In this document: piece by piece, positions 23,542-34,935 of the stretch | Layout: each line of letters opens with the position of its first letter | How positions within the stretch are numbered: position 1 is the first letter of the stretch | Origin: Neurospora intermedia | Lineage: Eukaryota; Ascomycota; Sordariomycetes; Sordariales; Sordariaceae | Length of the DNA stretch: 64,000 bases | NCBI GenBank assembly: GCA_037102815.1 | Contig: BTPP01000003.1 | Span: forward strand, 744,001-808,000 | Reading direction: 5' to 3' | Notes under the pieces: model-generated | What the model saw: the letters and a program-made list of their open reading frames with translations, nothing else | Told to the model about the DNA's origin: nothing | Databases searched by the model: none | Position numbers and translations under genes: made by a program

Positions 23542-26500
23542 GCACACGGCACTACTCCTTGATATTATGGCTAGTTCTGCCGCCTACGGTATCTCAGCTG
23601 AACTTGGGATATCGACAAACTGAACGAAAAGAGTAACCGGCATCCCCCCTTTCTTCCCCCCTGTGCGTCATGTAGCCTTTGACTTTTTAGACTTGCCCAA
23701 AAACCAATGCGAAGCAGAAGAGGCCGATCCAGGTCCCAGCAAGGTGGACTAATTTCCGAATGTTCAGCCTATCGACACGTTTCAGTGAAGGCAAGCTGGC
23801 ATCTTTCATCGACATTTTCCAGTCTAGCAAACCGGCATCGTATATTGACCCGTTCCAGGTTGGCAATCTGGTATCGTGAAAGAAATAATCATATGGGATT
23901 GCAAGAAATTTGCGGCCGGTAACAAAACGTGAACAAACAATGGGAGATCAGGACCCCAGGAAACGTAAACAAAAGAACGGGGAAGGTTGTTTGTATTTCT
24001 ATGGTAATAGCGAACAAAATGGATCTTGCGTTAGATAGAGGACCGTAGTAATCTGATCATCGTTGTACATGACAATCGGCCGCCATTTCGTGCACAGAAC
24101 GAGGGCTATGTCTGCTCGGCCATGTGTCAAACAGGCATAATACAGGCTAGTGGCAAACGTCTGGTAATCCGAAAGTAGTGTAGTGTAGTCAAGAGGTAGG
24201 CTGTACACCAGGTTGAGGATCACAAGGCTACCGCCTACCACACTACACTACAATTATTGCACAACGGACAAGGGGAGCGCTGTCCGAAGCTGTGGACGAG
24301 GGGCTGAGAAGGTTCCGTAATCGGCAGGGGAGTCCACAGGAACTCGCCGCCACCCGCCACTCCGTGCCCGTGAGTTCACGGTTCGAGCCTCCAGTGACAC
24401 TGCAACCCCATGGGCAAACGGTTATCGACGCAACATCAGCAGCAAAAGTAAGAACAAATCGCGGAGGATCAGCGATGGGTAAAGTATCTGTAGCGTATAA
24501 GACATATATGGAGTCTTATTTAAAGACCAACCATCTTGTACAAGTCATCTTCGCTTGACGTTGAATTTAGACGGCGTCGGATATAACTACACTACAAAAG
24601 GACCTAACTGCTCCACAAGGATTAGGTAGAATCGCTTTTGCAGGCTCACAAACAAAGATCGTGCGAACCTGCGCAAGCCACTGGTGACTGGACGATATAC
24701 ACTAGTGTAGTACCTCCACGCTCCACCGCGCGTTCGGCATTCTCAGACATGAGGACCCTCGCCGCATGCCCCTGCTTCAGGTTCACTTTCTGCACTAGGT
24801 AAGCATCTGGGTTCGGGAATGCTCGGACAATGTGCGGTGATTCAGACGATCTGGAGAATTGGAGACTTGACAACACCAAATTGGTTTGCCACGTGTATCC
24901 GTGCGAGCCGTTGTCAAAACATGGACTCAAGAATCACTAGAGGTACCCAAACATCTCAGCTCCGCGCTATCGTAATGTCCCTGTTTATGTAATCCCGCCA
25001 AACCATTTGACTTGCACTACATGGTAGTTTTGCAATTTGAGGTGGGGGAGGGGGATGAGACTCCACTCTTTACCACGCAGTCGATAAGGGGTTCTGACAG
25101 CCACCGCAGTGACAGCTTTGATAAGAGGTGACAGGGGGGCCAGAACTCTCTGTCAGGCCACTGTTAGCTGTAAGTTTGTATTGCGAACCGGCTGGACGGC
25201 TTCCAAAACAATTCGGGCACGAGAATTCATTGCATTCCAGAGGTAATGAGGTCGCATATATGTAGGGTGCTTGTACAAGCAGAGGTAATCACCGTACTGT
25301 AGTGTACCGGTTTGCTTTTCTAGAAGCACTGATCGTGCCCTCGATACCCCATTTTACAGCGGACAATGAGACTGCGAGGTTGTGGAGGGCCCGGGTTTTG
25401 TTTTAGGACAACCGAACCGGAAGAGGAGCCGATTATGAGGCAGCCTGGGGTCGCGGCTGGATTTCGACATGTGCCAGGTGCAAAATGTCCGCCATTCTTG
25501 GCCATGGTACCAACGGTATCTGTACCACGGTATCCAGTTGATAAATCATTGCTGTCAGAGTCATCGCAACTACACTACGGTACCGTCGTTCGTCCGAAGG
25601 CAAAATTCTATCACAGGGTTGCCATCTGTGTTGACTAGAGTCATACGTAAGCTGTGACTGTAGAGACCGGTGTCGGACGCCGATATAGCTCCGTAATATC
25701 TCTTGGCTTTTGAGCACGTTCTTCTAAAATGCCATTGGCAATTGTTTCGTTGCGATGTCACTGTCTTCAGTTAGTCAGCAGTTGCGCCTCTGGTCGTCTC
25801 GAGTGTGCTCAGACCTGGTGACAAACCCCGGGATATAGCCGGCATTGTTGGGTCTGCGGCGGGTTTCCCTCTCGGGGTCCAATGGGGGACTACGGGACTC
25901 AAATCCCCCCTGGGATTCAATGGCAACCACAATGGTGTAGGAAGGGCTTAGAAATGGCCTACAGCCGCGCCTAGACGGGATGGAACGGCCTGAACGGGGT
26001 CCCCGGAAGAGACATGGGCGAACTGGCCACTCAACGCGCACGCGATTGATTTTTTTTCGATATGATTCCACAGTCGTTTTGCTGCGCTGGAACTCGTGCG
26101 GCATGTCGAGACCACAACCCCACCGGGGTGGCCCCGGGCCTCGTCTTTCCGGGGCAACAGCCGAGCTAGAGGACGAAGGATACAATTGCACCATGATCCC
26201 GCCTGCCTGATCCTCCGATTTGATAGATGTAGACTAGTGCTCTGTGTATATCGTCCTTGCTTCCTTCCTTTCCCTCTTTTTCTTCCCCTCGTTGTTGTCA
26301 GTCGCTGCTGCTCTGCTCTCGTCCTTCTCCCAATTTTCTCCTCTTCATCGTCCTTGCTACTTTTGAGAATCAACAACTTGAAGGTACGCATCAAAGTGAC
26401 CTATCCTCCACGAGACGTTTGTCTCCTGGTTCCCGTTCTCAGCCGTCTGCTCGTCGCCTCTAGTTCGGACTCTGTCGAACTTCGGTGACGCCAAGCGATG

Positions 26501-26593
26501 CGCGATCTCTTCCCGCCTTCAACAACATGATGGAACTCGCCATGATAAATATCGAGAGCAATGATGATGCTAACTAGGTCTCTCTCCGCATAG
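23542..26593. other. Intergenic region with scattered ACTACACTAC motifs
   Basis: Between PRP39 and CCP1, both plus strand. From about 24170 to 25580 the motif ACTACACTAC or its complement recurs (near 24178, 24240, 24588, 24703, 25569), including an imperfect inverted pair around 24175-24250. This may be a remnant of terminal repeats of a transposon, but no complete ends or target duplications were found. The last 200 bp is the CCP1 leader with a predicted 5' UTR intron. Confidence 0.45.
26384..26593 (+). other. Predicted 5' UTR intron of CCP1
   Basis: Donor GTACGC follows AAG at 26384; a consensus branch site GCTAAC lies near 26570, and the acceptor CCGCATAG ends exactly at 26593, one base before the ATG. 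The 210-nt intron would therefore abut the start codon. Predicted from motifs only. Confidence 0.6.
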
Positions 26594-27729
26594 ATGGCCG
26601 CCTCTCGCACTGCCACCCGCACTCTCCGCGCTCTGCGCACCTCGACTCGTCCTGCGCTCACTGCCGCGCCCCGCGCTGCTTTCCGCCAGGGTGGTCGTCG
26701 TCTTTACTCTTCTGAGCCCGCCAAGTCCGGTGGCTCCAACATCTGGGCTTGGGCTATCGGTGCCGGTGCTCTCGGTGCCGGCGGTCTGTGGTATCTCAAC
26801 CAGGACGGCGCTTCCGCTACCCCCAAGGTTTTCGCTCCTAAGTTCGACGACTACCAGGCCGTTTACAACGAGATTGCCTCTCGCCTCGAGGAGAAGGATG
26901 ACTACGACGACGGCAGCTACGGCCCCGTCCTCGTCCGTCTCGCATGGCACGCCAGCGGCACCTATGACAAGGAGACCGGCACTGGTGGCTCCAACGGTGC
27001 CACCATGCGCTTCGCTCCTGAGTCTGATCATGGTGCCAACGCCGGCCTGAAGGCTGCTCGTGACTTCCTCGAGCCTGTCAAGGGTAAGCTGCTACCAACA
27101 TCCTTGAATTTTGGGATTTCAACTTACTGACGTCCTAAACAGCCAAGTTCCCTTGGATCACCTACTCCGATCTCTGGATCCTCGGCGGTGTTTGCGCCAT
27201 CCAGGAGATGCTTGGCCCCCAGATCCCCTACCGCCCAGGTCGCAACGACCGTGACGCTGCTGGTTGCACTCCCGATGGCCGTCTTCCTGATGCCTCCCAG
27301 GCTCAGGACCATCTCCGCAACATCTTCTACCGCATGGGCTTCAACGATCAGGAGATCGTTGCTCTTTCCGGTGCTCACGCTCTCGGCCGCTGCCACGCTG
27401 ACCGCTCCGGCTTTGACGGTCCCTGGACTTTCTCCCCTACCGTTTTGACCAACGATTACTACAAGCTGCTCCTCGACGAGAAGTGGCAGTGGAAGAAGTG
27501 GAACGGCCCTAAGCAGTATGAGGACAAGAAGACCAAGTCCCTCATGATGCTCCCCGCCGATATGGCCCTCATCCAGGACAAGAAGTTCAAGCAGTGGGTG
27601 GAGAAGTACGCCGCCGACAACGAGCTCTTCTTCAAGGACTTCTCCAATGTCATTGTCAAGCTCTTTGAGCTCGGTGTTCCTTTCGCCGAGAACTCCGAGC
27701 GCTGGGTCTTCAAGACCGTCAATGCTTAG
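26594..27729 (+). CDS. CCP1: Cytochrome c peroxidase, mitochondrial
   Basis: Exons 26594-27083 and 27143-27729 give 1077 nt, 358 residues, close to the 361 of yeast Ccp1. Residues 1-40 are Arg/Ala/Ser-rich (mitochondrial presequence) and a hydrophobic segment at about 49-68 ([18 protein letters not shown]) matches the inner-membrane sorting anchor that in yeast is removed before release to the intermembrane space. Catalytic landmarks of class I haem peroxidases: distal [11 protein letters not shown] (Arg115, Trp118, His119), proximal [12 protein letters not shown] (His242) and DGPW (Trp258, the radical-site Trp equivalent to yeast W191), plus [14 protein letters not shown] with the proximal Asp. 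It reduces H2O2 with electrons from cytochrome c. The intron (59 nt) splits a Gly/Ala codon after VK. Codons are strongly C-ending, consistent with high expression. Confidence 0.96.
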
Positions 27730-29133
27730 GTCAGCATACCATGACATGGCCTTGGGGGGCTCTTGGAAAGAATAATTGGGTCAGCAATACAACCACGACC
27801 GTGCCATGATGTTTGATGGATGGGAAAACAGTTATGATGAGCCTGCAGCAGAAAGAGGATTCTGGAAAAAGGTGCTGAGGGTTCAGATGAGGAACGGCAT
27901 AGACTTTCGAGTTACCTCCTCGTGTATATCATATCTCGGCATACTCACCTCCTTTTCCTCAGGGGTTATAGAGTTACTTACAGGCGCGTTTTGTGTTTTA
28001 GACGTTAGCGAGGACAAGATTTTGTGTCTTAATATCGATACCTTTTTCTTTTGCGATCCTATCTCGTTCATCCTGCATTTCTGAGTGATCTTGTTCAATG
28101 AGATGAGGAGTAGAATCATGTCGAGGTGCGCCGCGAATGGCGAATGAATTGTTTTTTCAAGTCATCCTTGAGTGCAGAGGTCAACGTGTCCTTCGATACG
28201 GCTGGAGAGGAGAGGGGGAGGAGGGGCTGAAAGTCAAGGTTGACTCGATCGGTTGGATCCTTGGGGACGGATAGGTCAGATCCAGTCGCCATCGTCCCGT
28301 CGATGGTTCATCGGTAGTCAATCGGCGAAACCATTCTGTTGTGGTCCCGGGCTCTATAGGAAGCGGGGAAGGCAAATCGTGGGCCATTGTGACGAATGGG
28401 TGACCCGGGCAAGCGACAACCCGTACACGAGGTCCGTCCAATTCCCAGCAATCATATTAGCTTCCCCCGCATTCTCCATCTTCCACTTGGACCCTGGCAA
28501 TCCTGACTCGCAGCCCACAGCCTCACAGCCCTACCGGAACTCCATCATGTAGTGCAAGTATGTATGCATACCTTGATCTACGCGTGGATAGAGGTTTTAG
28601 AAATTTTGTGGGGTTTGATAGTTAGTGAAGCACAGCATTATGCACCGCTTCACATCACGACCTCTCTGTATTTCTGGCTCCACGAGGCGCGTCAACTTAA
28701 CTATCCCCAATGGATATGCACTGCACAACTGGAACCCTGGGAGGAACTGCATATGGCCTACATATGTACATTTTAAGTGAGGGACTGAAGGGGGCGAGTT
28801 ATCTAAGGAGGTCAAGTTTGGGAAAGCTGTCGTATCCATTTGACTTCTCTCATGGCCCCAGTCAGTTGAACATCTCAGCGGCAGCATATTGCCCGAGCAT
28901 GGCGTCGTGATTGAGTTGATCGCGAGTGATGGCCCTATGTGGTGATTCTCTCAGCTTCACTGAAAAGTGCAGCTAAATCCCAGGGTTAGGGTCACATACT
29001 AGAATCTTCGGCTTTAACTTGACGTCAACTTTTCATGCTTATCACCTCAAGTGAACTTTTCTTATTACAATAACTGAACCTTGGAACCAAGACTCCTCTA
29101 GAGCTTGTCATTTACTGCAAATTAACCACTGCC
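27730..29133. other. Intergenic between CCP1 and ATP11
   Basis: About 1.4 kb containing the CCP1 3' UTR and the ATP11 promoter. No coding frame, RNA gene or repeat was recognised. Confidence 0.6.
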
Positions 29134-30138
29134 ATGGCCTCCCTTCGCACTGCGGGCATGCTTCGGCATCTCGCACATCCTTGCTCTCATGTCCGTACGT
29201 TGCGCGCCTCCAACCAACGACGATGGGCTCAAGTTCACGATGTGCGCTTCCTCGCCACGACGCAGCAACCGCGCAGTGTCATCGAGAAGTACCGCCAAAA
29301 GTTGGAGAACAAGGCCAAAGAGGAGGGCCTGCCTGATATCGACGCTCTCAAACAGGCATACAAGGACAAGATTGAGCGCCTGCGCAAGGAAACCGACGCT
29401 GCAACTAAACTACCGGGTGCTCCCACTACTGCTGATGCCGCTGAGTTGGATGCTACGACAACAACCACAACCGAAGCCGCCAAACCTTCTTCCAATGCCA
29501 CGCCAGAAACGCCGAAGAAACCAGTATCTTCAGGCTCCGGCTCCGGCTCCGGCATCAAACCCCTATCCGAGATCCTCGATATGACCAAGGCCCGCGACTT
29601 ACCTATCAAGGAACTCTCCGCCATCTGGCGTCTGCGCTACGCCACCAATCCACACTCTCTATGCGCCGTCATCCCGTCAGAGACCTACTCGGCCATGGAC
29701 ACGTTGGCGCGCTCGCGCCCCCAGTTCGTGCTTCCTGTGCCGCACCCGGAACAGGGCGCGGAGATCCACTTTCTGCAATGGACCTGGGACGCGGCGACGG
29801 CGACGTCGACGGTGCTGTTTACGCAGCTGGCCGAGTACAAGAACCGCGGCGAGTTTGCGCAGCCGCACACGACAGTCACGCACTACATGGACTTTAGCGG
29901 CGACAAGGGCGTCGTGCTGATGCAGGGCCAGGTCATGGAGGATAGAGGCGTCAAGCCCGAGGATGCGCAGTGGTTGCTCATGTGCCTTCAGAGGTTCTAC
30001 GGCGGTTGGGATGGTACTGGTGGTGAGCAGGGTCAGCAGAGGGCGAACGAGCGCAGGAATCTGTTGGATTGGTTCGCAAGTGGTGACCAGAGGTTTAGCG
30101 TGGAGAAGCTTATGGAGGAGGCGGAGAGGATGGGTTAG
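29134..30138 (+). CDS. ATP11: Mitochondrial F1-ATPase assembly chaperone ATP11
   Basis: Single-exon gene, 334 residues, from ATG 29134 (MASLRTAGMLRHLAHPC) to TAG. The first 40 or so residues are basic and Ser/Ala-rich with a likely mitochondrial presequence ending near VRFLATTQQ. A helical charged segment follows (SVIEKYRQKLENKAKEE, about 49-90), then a Thr/Ala/Ser-rich linker, and the ATP11 domain from about residue 145: KPLSEILDMTKARDLP, IWRLRYATNPHSLCAVIP, PQFVLPVPH, HFLQWTWD, FTQLAEYKNRGEFAQPHTT, and the GVVLMQGQV strand. The protein binds unassembled F1 beta subunit in the matrix and prevents aggregation until alpha3beta3 forms. Gene order CCP1-ATP11 places two mitochondrial genes on the same strand, but 1.4 kb apart, so they are independently transcribed. 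Confidence 0.95.
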   Translation: MASLRTAGMLRHLAHPCSHVRTLRASNQRRWAQVHDVRFLATTQQPRSVIEKYRQKLENKAKEEGLPDIDALKQAYKDKIERLRKETDAATKLPGAPTTADAAELDATTTTTTEAAKPSSNATPETPKKPVSSGSGSGSGIKPLSEILDMTKARDLPIKELSAIWRLRYATNPHSLCAVIPSETYSAMDTLARSRPQFVLPVPHPEQGAEIHFLQWTWDAATATSTVLFTQLAEYKNRGEFAQPHTTVTHYMDFSGDKGVVLMQGQVMEDRGVKPEDAQWLLMCLQRFYGGWDGTGGEQGQQRANERRNLLDWFASGDQRFSVEKLMEEAERMG

Positions 30139-30443
30139 ATGATGGTAGGATGGGATGGCGCGGTAAATGGGCAACAGGGCCGTTCGTTGTAAGTGTTCAG
30201 GTAACATCGTGTATGATATTGTTGGTGAGCGCATTGTAAGAGCGTGCGCCTCCTGGTATGAATAGAAGGCTTCAGATACCCGCCTCTGGGCTGGCAGTAC
30301 AGTATACAAAAACTACCTACTGACATATCTTTCGCGTAGGCATCAAAATCACATCCACCCGAAGCCAGAAAAGGGCAGATTCTACAAACGTACGGTGCTC
30401 AGAAATCGAGATTCTCAACAAACATCTCTCAACTACACCCTTC
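30139..30443. other. Convergent 3' spacer, ATP11 / CoA ligase
   Basis: A 305-bp spacer between converging genes, which holds both 3' UTRs. Nothing else visible. Confidence 0.6.
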
Positions 30444-32474
30444 TTAGAGCTTTGATCCCGCAGCACGCTCCTCCTGCTTCACTTTGTCTCTCAGCATCCT
30501 TCGAAGAATCTTTCCACTAGGCGACTTGGGCACTTCTGTAACAAATCGAACACCTCCGCGGAGCTTCTTATGAGGAGCAACTTGCTTTGCGACGTATTCC
30601 ATGATCTCCTGCGCCTTGTTATCGCTGGCTTCGATGTCTGGCCTAAGGACGACGTACGCCCGAGGCACTTCGGTAGCCTGGCTGCGGTCATCGACACCAA
30701 TGACGCAGACATCCGTCACATCACTGTGGCCTAGGATGAGACCTTCGAGTTCGGCTGGTGGGACGGGGAAGCCCTCTGGAAGAAAGATGAAATCAGTGAT
30801 CAGTCCATGCTGTTCGGTCACGTACCGGGTGAGAAAAAGGAACAACTTACTGTACTTGATCAGTTCCTTGAGACGATCCACGCAGTACATGTTGCCGTAC
30901 TTATCGATGTGGAACATGTCTCCGGTCTTGAAGTAGCCATCTTCTGAAAAGGCCTCCTTTGTGCGCTCTGGACTCTTATAGTAACCCTTGAACACATTAG
31001 GTCCCTTGATCCACAGCTCGCCAACCTATCCAACATGATCAGTTATACCAGGTTAATTTCACGTCATCTTATCAGTCAAAAATATGTCAGGACAAAAAGT
31101 ACATACCTCACCATCGGCAACCTCCCTGCCCTCCTCGTCCACCAGCTTCGCCTCCATATTCGGCATCATCTTGCCGCAAGAACCCATAAACTTGGCCCAC
31201 TCATCCACAGTCTGGCACGTCACCACGGGACTGGACTCGCTCAGCCCGTAGCCTTGCTTGACCGGGATCTTGAGACGCTGCCACACGGCCTCGGTGAGCT
31301 CGCTCGTCAGCGGCGCGGCGCCCGAGTGCATGACCTTGAGGGTGCTGAGATCGTACTTGTCCACCAGCGGGCTCTTGCCGAAGGCCAGCACGATCGGAGG
31401 AGACACGTAGAAGGCGGTGATGCGCTGGTCTTGGATCGTTTGTAGGGCCTTTTCCAGCTCGAAGCGCTCGACGACGAACATCTCCCAGCCAAGGTAAAGA
31501 CACATGAACAGGGCGCAGGTGAGACCCTGTAATAGTAGTGGTGGTTGCATCGGGTTAGATCCAATTTGGTTTTCGGGATCAAGACTCGACGGAGAGAGAG
31601 AGAGAGAACTCACATAGATGTGGAAAAACGGCAGCACGCCCAAGAACTTATCACCTTCACCACCCAGCCCGCCAGTCGCAGACCAATACCGCCCATCAAC
31701 ATCGGCCATCTGCAAGATGTTGGACACAACGTTCAGATGCGTCAAGCACACGCCCTTGGGCAAGCCCGTCGTGCCGGAGCTGTAGACCAAAAAAACGAGG
31801 TCCTTCTCCGGGTTGATTTTGGCCTTCCTGAAGCGGGTGGGGAAGTCAATGCATTTGATACTGCGGAAATGCTTGAACTTTCCCGAAGGGTCGCTGTGCT
31901 GGCCGACCAGAACGATGCGGTCGTTGGGGATGCCGGCCTTCTTCGCCGCTTCGACGGCCGTTCCGAGGAAGGGAGCTTGCGTGACGATAGCTTTGGCGCC
32001 CGAGTCTTTGAGTTGGAAGGTGAGCTCTTCGACGGTGTAGAGCGGGTTGGCAGGCGAGACGACGGCGCCGGCCCAGATGGCGCCGAGAGTGACGATTGGG
32101 GTCTTGGCGGTTGCGAGCTGATGTTAGCAGGCCTTTTTTTTTTTTCTTCCTTCTCTTTCTTTTTCTTCTTCTTCTTCTTAGAGGCGAGAGGGAAAAAAAA
32201 TAGAGTACCGGCAACGGCTTACATCAATGCTATTTGGCGTATACAAGGCGAGAACTTCACCCTTCCTCCAACGCCAGATATCCTTCATGCCTTTGCCAAA
32301 GTCGACAGACGCCGCCTTTATATGGTCCCATGTGTGCGAAAGCGTGGTGTTTTCGGCGCATGTCATCACCCTCTTGGAGGTCGGGAACGGAACATTCTGC
32401 TGGTCAAAAACGAGAGACCAAACATCAATGTTAGTGGGAATGTCCAAATCCTTGAAGGGTGAAGTGAAAGGCAT
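30444..32474 (-). CDS. Peroxisomal 4-coumarate-CoA-ligase-like acyl-CoA synthetase
   Basis: Minus-strand exons 32223-32474, 31614-32102, 31107-31526, 30851-31025 and 30444-30775; 1668 nt, 555 residues. It is an ANL-superfamily adenylating enzyme: P-loop-like SSGTTGLPKG (about 191-200), QGYGLSESSP, GYFKTGD (421-423 TGD), DRLKELIKYKGFPVPP, and catalytic Lys in KSPSGKILRR. The C terminus is -SKL, a canonical PTS1, so peroxisomal import is expected. Family members activate aryl or fatty acids (coumarate, phenylacetate, medium-chain acids) as AMP esters, then CoA thioesters, for beta-oxidation or secondary metabolism; the substrate is not decidable here. Exon 2 could start at a CAG (6 residues more) but the AAG at 32103-32104 gives NSID-TPIVTLGAIWAG, which fits the family and a proper branch-to-acceptor distance. 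No polyketide or NRPS gene lies nearby. Confidence 0.92.
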
Positions 32475-34332
32475 CGTGATCGGCTGGCTGGGACTTGGTG
32501 GATAGTGAGAGGCGACACGACGAGATGAGGTTATCACTTTGATTATTACAAATAAAGGGCGAAGAGTGTAAGTGGCTGTTTGCTTGGTGTCCAAAGGTTC
32601 AGATCAGACGGAAGGACCTCAATCGATATTTCCCCAAGAAAGGAAGGGATGGATCTATCTTAAAGGCACAATGAATTCGGATCTTGCCGCTGGGTTCACT
32701 CAGATAGATGGGTGGCCGGGCCGGGCTTGGGAACCAATAGCGAAACCAAGCTGCAGTCGACATACCAAAAAGGTATGTAGGATCTCACGGACTGGCTATC
32801 TGACATTGAAATGTTTCTCCTCTTTCGTAGAGCATTTGGTTGCTCCAAGCAAGATGCCATGGTACCGAATCGGATATCAGCGGACTTCTGGCGGAAAGAG
32901 GTCATTGGATGGATTTAGCGATCCCGAGAATTGGGGTAAAGTTGGGGTTGGATATGGAGTGCCGAGGCTCGTCGGACAGCATGGGCGGAAATGCATTTCC
33001 ACCCAAAGCTTCTTTCTTTCTTTATTTATGTCTTTCTTTATATCACAACGCTCCTCCGTTTTCGTGGTCTAGATGTTCGATACGTGGTTCAAAATGCAAT
33101 TACTGAATCGGCCTCGCAATTGATCAGGGATTCTATTTTATCGGAGTCCGTTCCGTAAAGGTTTTGGCTCGTGGCTCAATCCTTCCTTCTAATTACTTTG
33201 TCATTTTCCTCGCTTGCATCACCACTACCCTCTTACACTTCATCTATGTGCTTCGTTATGATCATTACCCATGGGATAGAAAAGCTGTCTGTTTGAAATC
33301 CATCATGCTCTTTCTGGGATGATCGCGAAAAAAACAGGTGTCATGAACGGGAACCTGCTTTATTTGTGTGTCTCGGTCAGAACGATCAATGTTTGGGCAA
33401 CCGCCGTCAACTACGAGGGACCAAGGGATTACTTACAAACAATCCCATGAGAAAATCCAGAGACCAGGAAGCGCCATCACGGATTCGAATCGGCTTTGGT
33501 TTTGCCCTTCACTATTTAGATGTACGTCCAAGCTGGAGCAGTTCAATCCTACCCTACAAGGCAATCTGGAACGCAACCGAAGGGGTCAACAACACCCCCA
33601 TGACGCAGGGGTATGAGGCAGTCGTTCGCGCAGGTGCATCAGAGGGAGTCTAAAAAGATGCGACATTGTCGAGACATTGCTTGGCATCGTCAAGGGGAAA
33701 TCGTCACAACTGGGCAACCATGTCCAAAGTTACCCAGATGGCAACTCTAACCGCCCGCTTAATACCGATATCATCAGGCCAGTCAAGTGTAGTTGGGATC
33801 ATAGGAAAATCGCTGACTGCGAATGAAACAAGGACCCAGGAAAACGCCCCGGATCTTTCCTCTACCTTAACCCTCCCCTGGCATCCTCCCTTGGAAAGGC
33901 TCTTTACGAGGTTTACCATGACATATGTGACGACTACGAACCATGAGTGCCATTCCGCGGAAAATGGTTTGAGAGGCAGGCATATGTTAAAGTCGAGGAG
34001 GCTTCCAGTTGAAACTGAGAAACAAAGGCATCTAGATGATAATGGCCGGGTAGTGCTTCAAGCGGATGAACGTGTTTCAACCAAGGCGGTCATCAACACG
34101 CTCTTTAAGATGCCAGACCATCCTGCAAGAAAGAGACCGATTTGTTTTCCTTCATTCCCATTCCATTCTATATCAAAGCTCTTCACTCAAGATAACATTC
34201 TTTTCGACTTACAGCTGTGCTGTCTTGTGTTATATTTTTTTTTTTTTTTTTCATTCTCTACGTTCCATTCTCTTTTCATACCTCTATCCATACCACCTCT
34301 ACGCTCCACAATTTTTTTTCCCAACAGTCAAG
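32475..34332. other. Divergent promoter region, CoA ligase / small secreted protein
   Basis: About 1.9 kb between diverging genes. A T16 tract at about 34231-34246 and a T-rich leader lie shortly before the downstream ATG, and a CCCAACAG just before it could be the acceptor of a 5' UTR intron. A CTTT-type simple repeat occurs at 33008-33045. No other gene is seen. Confidence 0.5.
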
Positions 34333-34935
34333 ATGCAATTCAAGCTCGCCTTTGTTTTCACTCTCCTTACCTCCGCCCTCGCTGCGCCCTGCGATGTTGA
34401 CACTCGGGGCTTAAGCAAGCGAGCTCTTTCTGCCCAAAGCTACTCCCAGTTCCAAGTCTCCAGCGGCGTTGGCGGTAACGCCCTGGCCGAAGTCCAGGCC
34501 AAGTTTCCCGCAAGTCATTCCTCATGTCTTGCTTTTTCCCTCCCACAACACGCAGCTAACAGTTTCCACAAACAGGTCGACGAAAACAACCTGGCCTCCG
34601 TCTCCGCCGCCGACCTGGCCATTATCAAAGCCGCGCGCGAGACAGCCGAAGACGCTGAGACCAAGGCTGGCGGCTTCAATGAGGCTATCAAGGCCGCCGG
34701 CGGCACCAAGACCACGGCCGGCGCGGCGCTCCAGGTCGGCAAGATCAAGAACAAGGTCCTCAAGCTTAAGCTCTTCACTCTCGCCATGCAGATCGAGCAG
34801 GCCAAGGGAGGCAAGGACAACTCGGCCAAGATCGCTGAGGAGACCAAAAAGCTTAACAACAACATTAAGCTTGACAAGGCGGCTGCTGGCCAGAAGAGTA
34901 CTAGCGTTAACTTTCAGGGGACTAGCCAGCCTTAG
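34333..34935 (+). CDS. Small secreted protein with Kex2 site, 178 aa
   Basis: Exons 34333-34509 and 34576-34935 give 178 residues. The ATG at 34333 follows CAAG and starts a classic signal peptide (MQFKLAFVFTLLTSALAAP). A dibasic KR in GLSKRALSAQ at about residues 33-37 could be a Kex2 processing site. The mature part is Ala/Lys-rich, predicted helical, with a single Cys remaining near the N terminus; I do not recognise a named domain, though similar small secreted proteins occur in related fungi. The intron has a non-canonical GC donor (CCC-GCAAGT), a good branch site (GCTAAC) and acceptor AAACAG. It is 66 nt and in frame, so an unspliced message would still encode a protein with 22 extra residues. 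The frame is open upstream to 34066 but that part is a T-rich leader, not protein-like. Confidence 0.8.
   Translation: MQFKLAFVFTLLTSALAAPCDVDTRGLSKRALSAQSYSQFQVSSGVGGNALAEVQAKFPASHSSCLAFSLPQHAANSFHKQVDENNLASVSAADLAIIKAARETAEDAETKAGGFNEAIKAAGGTKTTAGAALQVGKIKNKVLKLKLFTLAMQIEQAKGGKDNSAKIAEETKKLNNNIKLDKAAAGQKSTSVNFQGTSQP

Noticed and set aside
24360-24400. tRNA or SINE B-box-like GGTTCGAGCC
   Set aside because: No complementary T-arm stem around the loop and no matching A box or acceptor stem upstream.
31545-32462. 305-codon plus-strand frame opposite the CoA ligase gene
   Set aside because: It lies antisense to clear exons with all ANL motifs and runs across their introns; a shadow of GC-rich codon structure.
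34066-34332. Upstream extension of the small secreted protein
   Set aside because: Encodes a Phe/Ser/Leu-rich translation of a T-rich leader; the ATG at 34333 starts a normal signal peptide.
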